Below, piece after piece: positions 13,815 through 28,241 of a DNA stretch of 64,000 bases. Source of the stretch: Sebastes aleutianus (lineage: Eukaryota > Chordata > Actinopteri > Perciformes > Sebastidae); assembly GCA_916700875.1 (NCBI GenBank), contig CAKAKS010000039.1:29186794-29250793 (forward strand), read 5' to 3'. The position numbers were made by a program, and so were the translations under genes. A model generated the notes under the pieces. The model saw only the letters and a program-made list of their open reading frames with translations, made no database searches and was not told the origin of the DNA. Within the stretch, counting starts at the first letter, position 1. Each line of letters begins with the position of its first letter.

Positions 13815-15415
13815 CAAGTGTAAGTATAAAAGATTCAAGGTCAAGACTTCCTGCAGTCAACCGGTGATCACATTTCTCTTTTATTTTTGTATTTTTGTAT
13901 CATATGACAATATGTAGTTTCTCTTTCAAACCTTTTAGTTCTTTTTTCTTTAGCATTTTGATTTGGATACAACACAAACAGAAATCAAACATATGCTTGA
14001 CATTCTCTTTGTTCACACCCTGAACATTGTCTCTTTTTGCTACACACACTCACATACTAATATCCCCCCAAGGCGTCCACCTGTGGCACTTTATCATACG
14101 CACATACACTAGTAACGTATCCTGTTTAAAGCCGCAGCTTGATTGCATTACTATACAGGCCCAAGCTCTGTCTCCCACACGCAAACGCACACACTCGCTA
14201 CCAGCTGTGACAGATGTGCCTGTCACAGGAGAAAATGAATTCAGAATAGTTAGTGAATTAAGCAGGGAGTTAATTGTTGCTTGGCCCCTGTTTATGAAGC
14301 GCATAAAGGCAAAGCGCCTTGTTTGTCTTGTGACAATTAGCCAGCAGAGATAGAGAGGAAGCCGGTGTGTATGTTGTGTGTGTGTGTGTGTGTGTGTAAT
14401 TGTCCTGTTCTCTTTAGCAGCTGGTGCAGCCACACCTGGACGGGTTGATACAGAAAGAGAGAGAGAGAGCGAGAGAGAGGAGAGGGGAATGCAAAGGGGG
14501 GTTTCAGGTACAGTATATAGACCTCTATCTTTGGCCACCCTCTAAAACACACTCACTTACACACCGACCTACACAGAAAGGGCCAATAAACACACCACTC
14601 ACACAAAGCAGACAACTTCTTCTATACATGTGTTAAGATAGCTGATGTGTAAATATTCTCACAGCCTAACAGGAAACATGACACACAAGTGCATATTTTG
14701 TGTTGCGACGCCTATCCTGGTCGAGTTCTCTCCCAGTCTATTTGTCAGTGTGTCCTATTAGGTTTCCAAACAGCTTGTAATGACTGGTAATAAACAGCAG
14801 AAGAAGAAAAAGAAGGTAAATCAAGCGAGAAGACGACAAAATGAGCTCTCCGGGGGACCGCCATGCTCCTAGCCTTCAAAACACACAAACACGCACAAAA
14901 CTGAAATACACTGACAATCCCGTCTGTGTATCCATGCACAGTCGATAAAGCAGACGATGGCAGGTTATGGGGACTGACAGACAGCAAACGCTTTCTTTTA
15001 ACAGGGTCAGAGGAGGTTAGGGATATGTATGAAACAGGAGTGAAAATGTTGAACAATACAGGGTGGGTAAATGGACTCTGTTGTTAATAAGTGATTGGTT
15101 TACAAGGATGTTTCACTGATGAATCATGACCACATTCTACGCAGTTTACCAACAACATCATAGTGTGTGGGTTTGTGCATGTTTTGTTCTCCCCGCTTGG
15201 AGGTCAGAAATGCATGCACTAGTTTTTTCCACCTTGATTTAAACTTGCTTTCAATTCTACCTTTGATGACATACAGTGCAATATTTTAATGCTCCAAAAC
15301 ACACAAGGCTGGCAGCTGCCTTAAAGATAGACCATCAGGCTTGAGGCCAAAAAGTCAGGAAATGCACACGACTAAGGTTGAACTGGAGAGGTTCCAGTTG
15401 AGGTTGGATGTAAAT
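13815..15415. other. intronic sequence, possible conserved block at 14185-14345
   Basis: No gene. 14185-14345 is unique and compositionally unlike its surroundings (GTTAATTGTTGCTTGGCCCC, CTTGTCTTGTGACAATTAGC), as developmental-gene enhancers often are. A (GT)n at 14375-14398 and (GA)n at 14454-14480 follow. Regulatory function is inference only. Confidence 0.35.
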
Positions 15416-16090
15416 CAGGAATGTCAATCGATTAAAATATTTAATCGTGATTAATCGCATGATTGTCCATAGTTAATCGTGATTAATTGAAAATTAATTG
15501 CACATTTTTTTATCTCTCTTGTCAGCATGGGAGTGGACAAACATGCTTGCTTTATGCAAATGTATGTATATATTTATTATTGGAAATCAATTAACAACAT
15601 AAAACAATGACAAATATTGTCCAGAAACCCTCACAGGTACTGCATTTAGCATAAAAATATAAATAAATAAATAAAAATCATAACATGGCAAACTCAAGTC
15701 CAACAGGCAACAACAGCTGTCAGTGTGTCAGTGTGCTGATTTGACTATGACTTGCCCCAAACTGCATGTAATTATCATAAAGTGGGCATGTCTGTAAAGG
15801 AGAGACTCGTGGGTACCCATAGAACCCATTTTCATTCACATATGTTGAGGTCAGAGGTCAAGGGACCCCTTTGAAATATGACCATGCAAGTTTTTCTTTG
15901 CCAAAATTTAGTGTAAGTTCGTAGCGTTGTTTAGCCTCTTTCGTGACAAGCTAGTACGACAAGGTTGGTACCAATGGATTCCTTAGTTTTTTTAGTTTTA
16001 TAGGATGCCAGGATCTTATCCCAGGAAATATGTGGGGTTAAAGCGAATTTGCGTTAACCCTTTATAATCGCGTTAACTTTGACATCCCTA
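15416..16090 (-). mobile_element. TAGGGCTGTCAA hAT-like MITE, copy 3
   Basis: Reverse orientation: starts CAGGAATGTCAATCGATTAA and ends AACTTTGACATCCCTA. Flanking 8-mers ATGTAAAT / ATATAAAT agree at 7 of 8, good evidence for an 8-bp target duplication. Perfect DR1 at 15848-15860. Confidence 0.9.
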
Positions 16091-17111
16091 ATATAAATAT
16101 GTAAATGTGAAGCAGAGTGAGGCTGAAAAGACATCACGTATTCAAATTTGCTGGATGAACTGAGGTTGAATATTTGAAAATAATTGCAATAATCAGAAAA
16201 ATAATCTTTAATTTCTTTGGGAAATCATGGAGATCATGCCACAAATGCAAAGCACTGTTTTATAGTCACTTTTTTCAAAATTTCTAGATTTACTTCTTTA
16301 TTCTGTATAATTAATAATTCCCTTCAGAACTTTTATACAATTAAAGTAAATATATTATCAAAATAACTTATTTCATGACAGACACCGATTAGCGTATCTT
16401 CTTTTATTTACACATGCCTACATATGCCCCGTCTCATCTTTCATCCTCCCATCCCTCCCTTCCTTCTTCTCTCCTTCATCTAGCCCTCTGTGGTCCTCTC
16501 TCCTTCTCTCTCTTTCCAGTCCCTTGTCCCTTCATCATCGCTCCCTCCTTCCCTCTGGTGTCACGGCTCGCTGGCTCCAGGTGGCGAGGGAGGGAGGGAG
16601 GAAGGGATGTAGGGAAGGAAGGATGGATGGGAGGGAGGGATGGAAGACAGGAGAAGGAGGGGGGGGATGTGCTGTCATCTGTTCCTATGTTCATACCATC
16701 ACAGTGCAGACCAACATCCTCCTCGGTACTCTGCGCAGTCAAACTGTTCACACTCATACCTCACTCCCGTTATCTGAACATTACATTGAACTGAGGTTTT
16801 TGACGATAACATTAACCAATAAAATGCAGACAAACACGCCATTGGGAAGAATGTGGAAGATTAAATGTTAACTTTTCCATGAGGTAACAGTATTAAAGTC
16901 AGGTAGAGTAACTTTGCTAGATTCTGCTATATAGAAATATGTCCAGTTTAGAATAAATTGCTTTATAATGACTAAATTTGATTCAGAACTTGGCCATTCA
17001 AATAGAGATTTTTTTTCCTACTTTTTAATTTAATTTGATTTGGTAACTTATTTATTAATATGTCTCTATAAGACAACAGAATTACTGGAAGTAGTGTACT
17101 ATGCATTATTA

Positions 17112-17156
<45 letters not shown>
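17112..17156 (+). repeat. (AAT)n microsatellite
   Basis: About 14 uninterrupted AAT units; reads as poly-Asn in one frame, which is not a gene. Confidence 0.97.
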
Positions 17157-17157
<1 letters not shown>

Positions 17158-17994
17158 GTAGTAATATTTTTTTTAAACTCTTTACTAAATTGTCTGCTAT
17201 AATATGCAGTGTAACCAACACTAAAACCTCAACACTGCTTCCATAAAATGGTCAAACTGGGAGATTCATTCCAAAATATGTTGGCAATGTATAAATGTAA
17301 TAATGTTGGTAATTTTTTTTTTATAGCACCACCTTATGTTAAAATTACAATTCTTTTCTTTTTCTTTGCTCACTATTTTCTTTTATGCTTTGGCAATACA
17401 ACATGTCATGCCCATAAAGCTAAATTGAAATTGAAAAAAACAAACAAATTAAAAACAAAAGTTTCAGTCAAAAAGGCACCAGAGTTTTATCTCTTTGCTT
17501 CTATACTCTTTGGTCATAGTGCTGAATGAGTGAAGGGTGTGTAAACAGCTTTTACTACTTGCGATTTTTCTTACAGAACGCCAACTGATCAATGTGTTGA
17601 GAGTGAAGCGCACTCCTCTGAGAAGACATGTCACCACCTGTGGTGCTAAAAACTCTCTCAGAAAGGACACTTGTGCCTGGGACAGGATTAGCAGTGTCCC
17701 GGCAGCACTTCATAGCGGTCTTTCCCTTTTTTTTCAGAGTACTTGACAGGCTGTCCACTTACTTCGACATACTTTCGGTTCAGGGTAGGATTGAAACTCT
17801 ACTGTTCGCTCTATTTATTTGTGAAATGCCGCGCTGTGACATCAGTTTCCGGTGTGACCGGTAAGCCGCTAAGCATTAGTGCAGCCAGACACATTCACAC
17901 ACCAACGACGCAGACGGTAGAATAGTCTGTAGCTTATTAGTTCAGGTGCAGCAGGGCAGAAGAGAACAACAATGTTGCTAGCCGGTGGCAAGGA

Positions 17995-17997
<3 letters not shown>

Positions 17998-18033
<36 letters not shown>
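17998..18033 (+). repeat. (AC)n microsatellite
   Basis: Uninterrupted CA/AC run. Confidence 0.95.
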
Positions 18034-18036
<3 letters not shown>

Positions 18037-19580
18037 AGTGAACCCTCGACCACATTATCCACCTCCATTGACTCTAAAAGCTTCTTATTCGCCTCATTAA
18101 GTCTTCAGTGACACAAAGTAACCACACCAGACCCTGCTTACTACCACATACACACAGCTAGGTGTGTGTACGTGCACGTGTAAAAGGAAAAAGGGGGGGA
18201 AGAAAAGGGAGAGGGTGAGGAAGATGTGTGCACACACACACCGGCCCTTGGGGCGGCTGCTTAGACAGCAGACCGACATTACCAGTCAAGCGCATCACAG
18301 ATTTGACTGCAGGCTAATAGACAGGCTGAATGCAGGTTGACTGTTCTCAATTGGCAGATAAGTGCAACCTCAAGGAACACAATTAAAGTGGGGCTGCGTT
18401 TATTTAATGCTTTATTCCACACTGTTTTTGGTCTGCAAAGGTGAGAGTGAAAAGGTGAAAGTGATTCAAGTGAAAAGTGCTTCATTCGGAGACCTTTAAG
18501 GAAAAGAGTTCACATCCAGCTTTTTGCAAATAATCTATTTAGAGTGAGCTGATGCCAACGAGAACACAGTTTAAAAGTACGTCGCCGTCAAATCTGTGAA
18601 GAATGTGAATATAGGGAAGGCTACGTAACACTATTAGAGTGCATTGATGTAAATAGGTAAGTAAAGCTCATGCTGAGGACACATCATTAGCCACCACACT
18701 CTGCGGGGAGCACTTAGATCCAGGTGAGTGGCCACTCGATACCTCCAAGGCATCTGCGTGTGTGTGTTTGTGTGTGTGTGGTGTGTATGAAGTGGGAAGG
18801 ACAATGAAGCATGCAGCTAGCAGCAGGGATTGGGGTGAATGAGGAGTTGAGGTGATGTGAGGGGTAATTGTGCAAAAATTTGGCTAAAAAACGTGTCAAA
18901 TTCAAAATCATCCCTACAGTTGAATACAGTTTATACTGTTTTGTATTATGCACACTGAGTTGCACCTGAGTTAAGCTGCTTCCAAGTTTCTCCACATCAT
19001 GCAATGTGGCTTTTGCACATGGTTGCTAACAAAAATGTGATTTGCCAATAGCCTGTGTTCAATAATAAAGAATCAAAGTATTAATCTATAATATGTATAT
19101 ATTAAAAAGCAGGAGAATGAGATGCTGATGGGCAGGCAGTGAGACAGCACAGTGCTGCCTTGCTCATAGTGCGAGCTAAGGAGACAGAAAGGGGACAAAC
19201 CTGGCCGACAGGTGGGCTCTTCTACGGGCCATCCAATAGGCAGGTAGGGGGGAGAGCGGAGGAGAGAATGGGCAGGGTTAGTAATACGCAGTGTGAACGT
19301 GGTGTGTGGGGGGGAGGCAAAAAGTTGATTTATACCTTGATAGTGAACACAATATGAAGCAGGTTGGAAGGCTAGCCATTTCTCCTCAACTGTATTGTAG
19401 ACAACTTAGCGTGCAAAGCTGGTGAAAAACCTCTCTTTGCAACCTTTATTACCACCTCACAAAGTGAAAGGAAGGAAATGTGAACCCATTTCTTGAATGT
19501 TTATTTTTGTGGTGCTGGTATGGCCTACAGTGAGAAAACTATAGAAGACTCCCTACACTCTTAACACAGACGTATGATTA

Positions 19581-20079
19581 ATGGTACATGTCCACAGGGG
19601 CGTTTTTATAGTGAGGGATCACCTCACTTCCCAGAATTGGACGCTACTAGACACAAAGCACTCGGCACCTGATTGGACGAACGCACTATTTGTGGGCTGA
19701 TACTCCCAGCTTTCAAACCGGAACCAACATAGCGGCTCATTTGGAAACTTTCTTCTCATATATCATGAAAATAGTTCACCGAAATGTGTTTCTGAAAAAA
19801 TGTTATGCGAGAAATAAGCCACGTAGTCGCTGACTCCGTCTTTAGTTTGGATCGACAACGTTTAGCTTAAAGGTTCCTTGGGAGTTTCCAGAGGCGGCGA
19901 GTTGCGCCGGACGCCCGTGATTTGCATAAAGTAGCCTAGACCTCAACTTTTGCAAATGGCCAACGTGATGCCCCGTCTCTCAAATCGCACAGCGACACTA
20001 CCAGAATGTATTGCACAGCTGCTTACATAGACAATGAATGGGAAGCGTGGAAAGGATGGAAGCTGTGGGCATGTACCAT
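19581..20079. mobile_element. non-autonomous element with 17-bp terminal inverted repeats
   Basis: Left end ATGGTACATGTCCACAG and right end CTGTGGGCATGTACCAT are inverted repeats matching at 16 of 17 positions, enclosing about 500 bp without coding capacity. The right end abuts the left end of the next element. Superfamily not determined. Confidence 0.75.
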
Positions 20080-21253
20080 AAGGCCTCAGGTCATTGCACA
20101 CCAAGTCTGTATTTTTCCTATTGAGTTTTTATCCCGTCAACTGATAAAAAATGTTACGCTCTGAAACCTCCGATGAGTTTTATTATTCTATTTGTTGCAA
20201 AGATTCGCAATATGAGGCAAAACTGAATTCATTACGTGGGTGCGATTGATAGCGCTAGTTCCACACGAGGCTAATGAATGAATGATATTAGCAATCACCT
20301 GCCGCAATCTATCTTTAAATTAGGGCGGTCAATCGATTAAAATATATAATCGTGATAATCGTATGATTGTCCATGATTAATCACAAATTAATCACACATT
20401 TTTATCTCTTCAAAATGTACATTAAAGGGAGATTTGTCATTTATGCAATACTTTTATAAACATGGGAGTGGGCAAATATGCTTGCTTTATGCAAATTTAT
20501 GTATATATTCATTATCGGATATCAATTAACAACACAAAATAATGACAAATATTGTCCAGAAACCCTCACAGGTACTGCATTTAGCATAAAAAATATGCTC
20601 AAATCATAACATGGCAAACTGCAGCCCAACAGGCAACAACAGCTGTCAGTGTGTCAGTGTGCTGACTTGACTATGACTTTCCCCAAACTGCATGTGGTTA
20701 TCATAAAATGTCTGTAAAGGGGAGACTCGCGGGTACACTTAGAACCCATTTTCATTCACATATCTTGAGATCCAAGATCAAGGGACCCCTTTGAAAATGG
20801 CCATGACAGTCTTTCCTTGCCAAAATTTATTTTATCTTCACTCTAGCTTTAAAACTGAGCCTGCTACAGCCTCTTAATGCGTCATAGAAATTAGTGGCGT
20901 TAAAATGAATTTGCGTTAACATGTTATCGTTGCGTTAACTTTGACAGCCCTAATTTAAATTCAGCATCCATGTATCCTTTTATTTCTTTATCGTAAAGCG
21001 CTTTGTGCTTGGAGACGAAGTGAATGTTTATCAGGCCATTTTGGATGATGATGTTTGTTCGGACAGTGGCTCTGAGTGGTCAAACAACCCTCTTTGGCCT
21101 TTTGACGGATGAAAATCAAACCTGTTCCGACAACATCAATGACGGACTAAAGTTTTGGAGTCGTTGTGTAAACATGATTGACACAACGTGAGGTCGTATC
21201 TATTTTTTAAGTAATTTCGGACGAAAAATGCGGACTCGGTGTGCAAAGGCCTT
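20080..21253. mobile_element. AAGGCCT-ended element interrupted by hAT copy 4
   Basis: Left end AAGGCCTCAGGTCATTGCAC followed by ACCAAGTC; right end GGACTCGGTGTGCAAAGGCC followed by TT. The ends are inverted repeats with an 8-nt insertion in the left one. The interior is split by a complete TAGGGCTGTCAA copy at 20321-20952, so it must be older than that copy. Without the insertion it is about 540 bp, non-coding. Confidence 0.75.
20321..20952 (-). mobile_element. TAGGGCTGTCAA hAT-like MITE, copy 4 (nested)
   Basis: Starts TAGGGCGGTCAATCGATTAA and ends AACTTTGACAGCCCTA. Flanking 8-mers CTTTAAAT / ATTTAAAT agree at 7 of 8. It sits inside the AAGGCCT-ended element. The DR1 present in other copies is degenerate here (AGATCCAAGATCA). 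Confidence 0.9.
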
Positions 21254-21399
21254 AAAAGCTGGCTGCTTAATGCTGTTGCAGCTAAAGGCTGCAATGATGG
21301 ACAGAAAGGAGGTAAACAAAAGGAAATGGAGGGACGTTAGTAGGTGGAAAGAGGGAAGGACGGTAATGGTTGGGGCAGGAAAATTTACCAAAGGTGTTC

Positions 21400-21401
<2 letters not shown>

Positions 21402-21456
<55 letters not shown>
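21402..21456 (+). repeat. (GA)n microsatellite
   Basis: Uninterrupted GA run of about 27 units. Confidence 0.97.
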
Positions 21457-21461
<5 letters not shown>

Positions 21462-21771
21462 GTGTACAGTGTCAGATCAAAGTAAGGGTTACAGTCGGTA
21501 TGCTAATTGGAGATTGGTCCCTGATTAGGGCCAATAGAAAGAGGAGATAGCGTGCTGCGTGGCTCTTTGTGCGCGCACACACAGCGCACGTGTTTGGTGC
21601 AGACACACATACTAAGTATGTTTGTGTGAAAGGAAAAGTGAGCGAGTGTGTGCGTCTACATGTGTTTGAGAAGTGAGGTCTCATGCTGTGAAATCTAGAC
21701 TGAGGTGATTAGTAAAGCATTAGTGGCTGCATGCAACACTCAGAACATGCTGTCAAGGACCTTATTTAGGG

Positions 21772-21772
<1 letters not shown>

Positions 21773-21829
<57 letters not shown>
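21773..21829 (+). repeat. (TG)n microsatellite
   Basis: TG run of about 28 units, degenerate GT-rich to 21884. Confidence 0.97.
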
Positions 21830-21830
<1 letters not shown>

Positions 21831-23320
21831 TGTGCGTGTGTGTGTGTGTGTGCGTGTGTGTGTGCATGTGTGTGCGTGTGTGTGGTCCTCACAAAGACTC
21901 CATTTTCAGTTGAAGACTTTCAAACGGAGGAAACCTTTGCAAAGTGAGAACATTCTCATTGGTATCCACCCATTAAAGGCGCATGTGTCACACAAGTCCC
22001 GCTCGCACTAAGATGTACTCACACGAGCAACAGATCTCGCTCATTCTTTCGCTTCCCGGCTGATAAAAAGACCAGGAGTCGCTGGATAAAACACTTCAGG
22101 TAAGATAATGTTACATTTGTGACGAGAGATGTAGTTCACTGAGCGGTTTCACGTAAAACTAAATGATACTACGACAAACCTACGACAAACTGCGACTTTA
22201 AAATGATCTTTTAAATTGATGAACATCATATGTGTGATTCATTACACAATTCAAACGGGGGTCAAAAAAAGATTTGTCTCTTGCCATTGACTACGGTCTG
22301 GTGGTCCCCCAGAAGGGGAAGGACTTCACCTCTCTATAGTACCCAGTCAGGATTTCTTTATCATGTATATGTATTTTAAAAGTAGAACAGATTATTGTTT
22401 ATATTATATTGTTTATATGGGTGGTTTGCTTAAAAATCACAAGCTGGATGTCATAGTTTACCTGCTTTTTCATTTGCTATTACATCACTGCAAGTGTTTA
22501 AACCAGATCTACATTCAACATCTCAACAGGGACAAGTAGGTGGAAGCTGCTTTTTGATTCCGTACAGGCCAGACTAGAAAACATACTGTATTAACACACA
22601 CACACACTTGCATGTTTAGTTGCACACATAATCGTGTCTTCACCTCACACTATCACACAGGGAGGGAAGTTCTTCATGATGTGCAGCTGCACAGCAGAAA
22701 ACAATAAAGCCTGCCAAAAATCGCTGCGGTGCGGTCCAAGGAGACACGCACACAAACAAATACACATGTACATACAATGTGAGGAGGGGGCAGAGGAGAT
22801 ACAAAGAAAAAACAAAGCTAAACCAACTGAACCACACATTACAAGATAGGAAACTATTGCCTTCCTTCATGATCTTATCAAGTCTTGGTGATGATGAGAG
22901 TAGCAGTATGGGGTTATCCAGAAATTTAGAAGGTACAGGGGATTTAATTGGGCTGCCGATGTGCAGTCGTTCAGCGTGGCGCTGTTTTTTTTGTTGTTGT
23001 TGTCAAAATTAGCTGATCTGACTGGGCAGCTCTACCTGCAGAGATAAAAACCCTGAAGTTTATTGTCATCCCTCTTTTTCAGTGCCGCCCTCCACCACCC
23101 TCGGCTCTGCCTCTTTTTTTTCTGTTGTCTCTCATCTCTCCGCTAACCCCCCTCGCATCTTCTCCTCCCATGAAGTCTCCCCCCCAGTGTGCCCAGCCAA
23201 AAACACAAATAAATACTTTCTACATTCTCTTCTCATCTCCACTCCTTCAAACCCTCCCTTCCCTTCCCACCTGCTCAGCAGTGTTAGGGGCTAGAAAAAC
23301 CGAATGCACAAAGCTCTGTG

Positions 23321-23596
<276 letters not shown>

Positions 23597-23925
23597 GGAG
23601 TAGAGGCCAACTGCTAGCTATTCACTGATAATGGTAAAATACATAAAAACATGTATTATCCATAAAATTATATTCTATAAAATACATCAGTTGCCATTCG
23701 TACATATTACAACGTATTGAAATGTACGTGCAGGCTGTGTACTGTACTCGCCCTTTTGTCTCACACACAAAAACACCCCAAAAATTCTCAAATGGCAAGC
23801 TGGCACCCGAGGCAAAAATGGATAACTCCATTTCCTCTCTCTCTTTCTCTCCTCAGTGTGTGGGAGATGGACTTAGGGCTGTGTGTGAGCGTGAGCGTGT
23901 GTGTGTGTGTGTGAGTGTGTGCGCA

Positions 23926-24135
23926 ACGCATCCTCATACGACGGTTCATATGATGTTTTACTTCACGAATTTCCAGCAACACGTGACGCATGTGTTAATT
24001 TCTGCTTGTTACATGCATAGTCTTTTCAAAATAAACTTCCGTCTTCACAGGAAACAACTTAGTTAGGTTTAGGCAACAAAAATACTTAGTTAGGTTTAGG
24101 AAAAGATCAAAATAACTTCGGAAGTAGTGTAACTT
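23926..24135 (+). repeat. AGGTTTAGG-family dispersed repeat, copy C (partial)
   Basis: GCAACGCATCCTCATACGAC at the left, then TCCAGCAACACGTGACGC, TCTTCACAGGAAAC and GTTAGGTTTAGGCAACAAAA as in copies A and B; lacks the right-hand module. Confidence 0.75.
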
Positions 24136-24399
24136 AAAGGCGCTATTGATAACTTTGATAACATTTACTTCACAACAAGTCGTTGCCGGGCACTTACCAT
24201 CAATGTCAGCCATTCATCTGTTTTTTTCCACACTAACTGACTACCCAGAGATACAACGTGATACCAACGTTGTTTTACTATTGGCTCACAAGCCTTGTTA
24301 AACGTCAGATAACTTACACGCGGCGGAGTTGGGCCAGAGATACCAAAGAAGTTTCATGGAAATAAGTCATTCAGCATGAAGAAAAAAAAACGACTAACC

Positions 24400-24474
24400 G
24401 ACTAAAGAAATCTAAGTCGACTAAGAACAAAACGACCGATTAGTCGACTAATCAACTAAGAGAGGGCAGCCCTA
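24400..24474. mobile_element. fragment of a GACTAATCGACTAA-type element end
   Basis: Tract of GACTAA/TTAGTC motifs ending GAGAGGGCAGCCCTA, which resembles the terminus of another teleost hAT-like MITE family. The opposite end was not found, so boundaries are uncertain. Confidence 0.45.
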
Positions 24475-27400
24475 CAGTACACACTATAATCGATGATTTC
24501 GCTTTCCCTTCTTCCCTTCCGCAAAAACTGGGCTGAGAACCAGTGGCATGGCATTACGGTATCTTCTTTAAAGTCTTAAACACGTGCGTGGTGTGGACTT
24601 TCAGTACTACATCATTAGAAGTGATTGCAATGCTTTATTCACTCCATATATTCAAAATGGCAGACAATCCAATTTAAGTTTAAACATGATTTATTATTCA
24701 TTCTGTCACATAATGAGCAAATATTAACTTTCTCTCTACAACCATAATAATAATAATATGCTCCTTCTTCAGTGACCAATATTTGTACCAACACTTGACC
24801 AGAATTAGTGAAGTTTTTTTGGAGAAAACTTGACACCCACTGTTATGGTCATGTCAATATTTGTTGCTTGAGAAAAAAAAAACAGTTCATATTTCTGACT
24901 TCTTTCTCAAAAGGTCCAAATGTTCTGCTGAAAAGCCACCCAGAGAGTACCTTTATCTCTCGCAGCCACTGGCGATATTTCTTAAAAAAAATAACAGCTG
25001 CTGGCAGGTTGGAAAAATGGCGTGTGAATATATATCATAGGGTTTGAATGTGGAGACGCATCATTTAGGAGTAAAATAGAAAAGTAACATAAATGGTAAA
25101 ACAATGAATAACTGCTCCACATAGGTAACACTGCTTTTGAAATGAATGATAAGCAATAAGTAGTGAAAAATGTGGAGCAGTGATACCTGTGTTGATTCCT
25201 CCTCAGCGCTAAGGATTCCTCTCTAGACTTCTCCCTTTGACCCCCTCTTCCTCTATCTGCTCGGATGTTGTCTCTCTTTCTCTTCCTGACAGCATAATTA
25301 ACAGGACCGTGGGGGTGCGCCGTGTATTACCCATGGAGCGATGTGACAATCACATTACTGGACCCGATAAGCCAATAGCAAACTCCCTCCTCTCTGCTCC
25401 CTCAGCCAGCCGAAACACGTCGTGGTCATTGACTGGATGGGAGGCGCACGTCTAGATTTCCTTCTTCGTGAACATGTCTCAGTGACACACAGACAGGCAG
25501 GCAGGCTGAGAGGTAGTCTAATGCCTTAGGGTGTTTCACTGAACCATGTGAGAATATCAGAAGTGACACAAGCACACCTACCAGTGGTGGAGTTATTGAA
25601 TGTGAGTGAATGTGAATATCCAGATGAGACTAGCAGACAGGCAGTGACACCTTCCCAAAGGTGATAATGGGAGGTGTTGTAAAATATATATGAGGATTAA
25701 GGAGAGGAGGAAGGGAAGAAAGTGACGAGGGAGGAAAGAACAGAACGGCAACTCTCACACCGTCACGTGTTGTGCCTCTGTTAGGACCTAACAGTCTTGT
25801 AGCCAGATATCCAAATGGTGTGTACCGGTTGAAACCTTTGACTTACAACAATGGGAAATTGAATACTGCTTAAACAGAGGAATTAAACGTTTGAGCTTTT
25901 ATTCATGACACATGTGCTCTTTGATCTGATAACCCAAGACACATGTTAAGGCGAGGAGAGAACAGAGCTCGAGAAAATGAAATGCCGACAGTGAAAGAGA
26001 GGAGAATGAAAGATGACAGAGAAATGAACACCTTCTTTCTGATCTCGTAATTTTCTCCCCGCCAATGCTTTTTACACCAAATAAGATCTTTCTCCTTAGT
26101 ATTTGCTCCCTTCTTCTTAGGGTGGGGGTTAGGCGATAAGCGATGAGTATTGTGATTCTACAAGTATTGTAGAAATAAACTGTAGAACTACACCATGGGA
26201 AAAAGTTGAATCATACACTTTTAGGGACTTTTACTTTGGAAAATCTTTAAATTGATAAAGTAAAAATGTTTGATTTAACGACGGAGATGAGAAGGACGGC
26301 TGGCTTGACCGCTTGTTACCGCAATACGATAACGTTACCTGTCCATGAAGGAGTTAGCATGCAGCTTCACCATGTCTAGCTTGACTCTGCTTTTCCTGTG
26401 TGAAACCCAAAGTGTTTCCATACTTTTCTATATGTGTAGTGTTTACCATACTTTGGATTTAAAATGTGAGGCCGCAGGTTGTGTCCCTGCGGACCCTCTG
26501 CCGTTTGCATTCTCGCTTTGGCTCATAGCGGCTTTTTTGGTTTTGGTTATGACGTCACGTTACTCAGACTACAACAATAAAAGCGGTAACTTCCCTCTAC
26601 TGCCGCAAAGACTCAAATGAAGAACTTATATCGATTCTGGCATTAAAACAAATCAATTTCAAAACCGTAAAAAAACAAGAATTGTGATACATAGATGAGG
26701 TGATTTTTTTTCCCCACCCTTAGGGTAAGTAGGTAGGGTTGTCTAAAATGTAATAATAGGAACTGGGAAAGCTCTTAAAATAAAATAATCTGCCTCAATT
26801 TCATAATTAATCTGTGCTAAATTTTCACACAATTAGCACAGTAATTAATCAATGTGTGGGGATGCATATGTGTGTGTGTGTATGTGGCGGTGTGGGGGAT
26901 CCAGGAAAAAGGAGGTGTGAGAGACAGAAGGACGAGCTGTCTATCAGACAAGGAAGAGAAACGGTGATGACTCTTGGAGAAATGGCAGAGTGACTGGCAG
27001 GATTCTGAACGGAGATGAGACGGAAGACATGGAAGGAGTAGAAGAAGGTTAGAAACAGGGACATGAAACGGTCGGAGGGACACGAGGAGAAGAGGAGGAC
27101 AAAAAAAACAGAAGGAATGAAAGGGAGTTCTTCAGTTATGCAGTGAAGAGCGAGGAAGACGGACAGTAGGAGAGGAGCAGTAGGTAAAAGATGGTAGAAA
27201 CTATACTTGTGTTCGTTCATGTGTGTGTGAGTTTTCCCTGTGTTTGTGCATCTGTGGATGTGTGTGTGTGAGACAGGGAGTGTATGACTATGTGCCAGAG
27301 TGTGCGTGTACTATGCGTGTGCGTGGTCCGCGGGGGAAGGAAGTAAAAGTTACTCCAGCTGTACTTCAGTTTCAACTCTCTCTTCTAACGTCTCCAGACA

Positions 27401-28241
27401 TTACTAAACGACTCAGAGCGATGTCAGCACTCGCATACACACACAGGTTCACACACCCACACACACACACACCTCAGAGTACATTGGTGACTCTGGGATT
27501 GCCTGTCAGGTCTGGCGAGAGGGTTTGAGGGTGGTGGTGGTGGTGGTGGTGGGGGGGGGTGCAGAGCATTTGTTCCCCAGAACAACTCGCAGGTCCACCT
27601 CGTTAATCTCCATGACGACAGAGATGCTAAGGCAGCAAATTAGTAGCGAGCGGGAAAAAAACTGTCACAGGGGAAGCTCATAAAAGAACATAGACTCCAA
27701 ACTACCGAGGTAGTTTTTAGTTAAACACAAGCTTTTAGTTAAACACACACACACTCCACTTATAAGAGGTGCACTCACAAACCTTTTCTCTTTGGCTTCA
27801 CAATGATGAAGCTTACCTCACAGTGGCTATCCGTTCATTATTGCAATGTCTTAGTCATACACATTACAATATACATTATAATGCATTTGATTATGACTAT
27901 TGTTCTGGGAGCACAACAGTATATATCAGGGAGTGTCAATGTTGTGCATGTTCACTACCTTAGGGCCTTTTGAGCGTTTTTTTTCTGCTGCTTTTTCACC
28001 CTTTGTAGTAAGTATTATACTGTATATACACATATACCTGTAATTACTTAGCAACAGGGCTCACATCTCTGTGAGCACAAATAAAAATACTGAATTGAGC
28101 CATTTGATTTTCATATCTAACACATTTGTAAAAACGTAAAAACGTCATCTTTAGTCATACTCTTACAACCTCACTCCTTTAAATCCAGTACAATGGTGAT
28201 AACCACAATGCAACATGGTTTTATCTACCTACATTATACAG
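24475..28241. other. intronic sequence; one weak TIR element
   Basis: No gene. 26117-26729 is bounded by CTTAGGGTGGGG and CCCCACCCTTAGG, inverted ends of a possible MITE. 25285-25400 (CATAATTAACAGGACCGTGG and following) is unique and GC-balanced and may be conserved regulatory sequence. GT/GGT tracts at 26870-26890 and 27528-27560. Confidence 0.4.

Larger units (their letters stand above)
16091..19580. other. intronic sequence with simple repeats
   Basis: No gene. Includes a pyrimidine-rich tract (16435-16555) facing a purine-rich tract (16585-16668), an (AAT)n at 17112-17156 and an (AC)n at 17998-18033. The small open frames here have no recognisable domains. Confidence 0.5.

Noticed and set aside
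16414..16871. Overlapping frames of about 115-126 codons on both strands
   Set aside because: They derive from facing pyrimidine-rich and purine-rich simple sequence; low-complexity translation.
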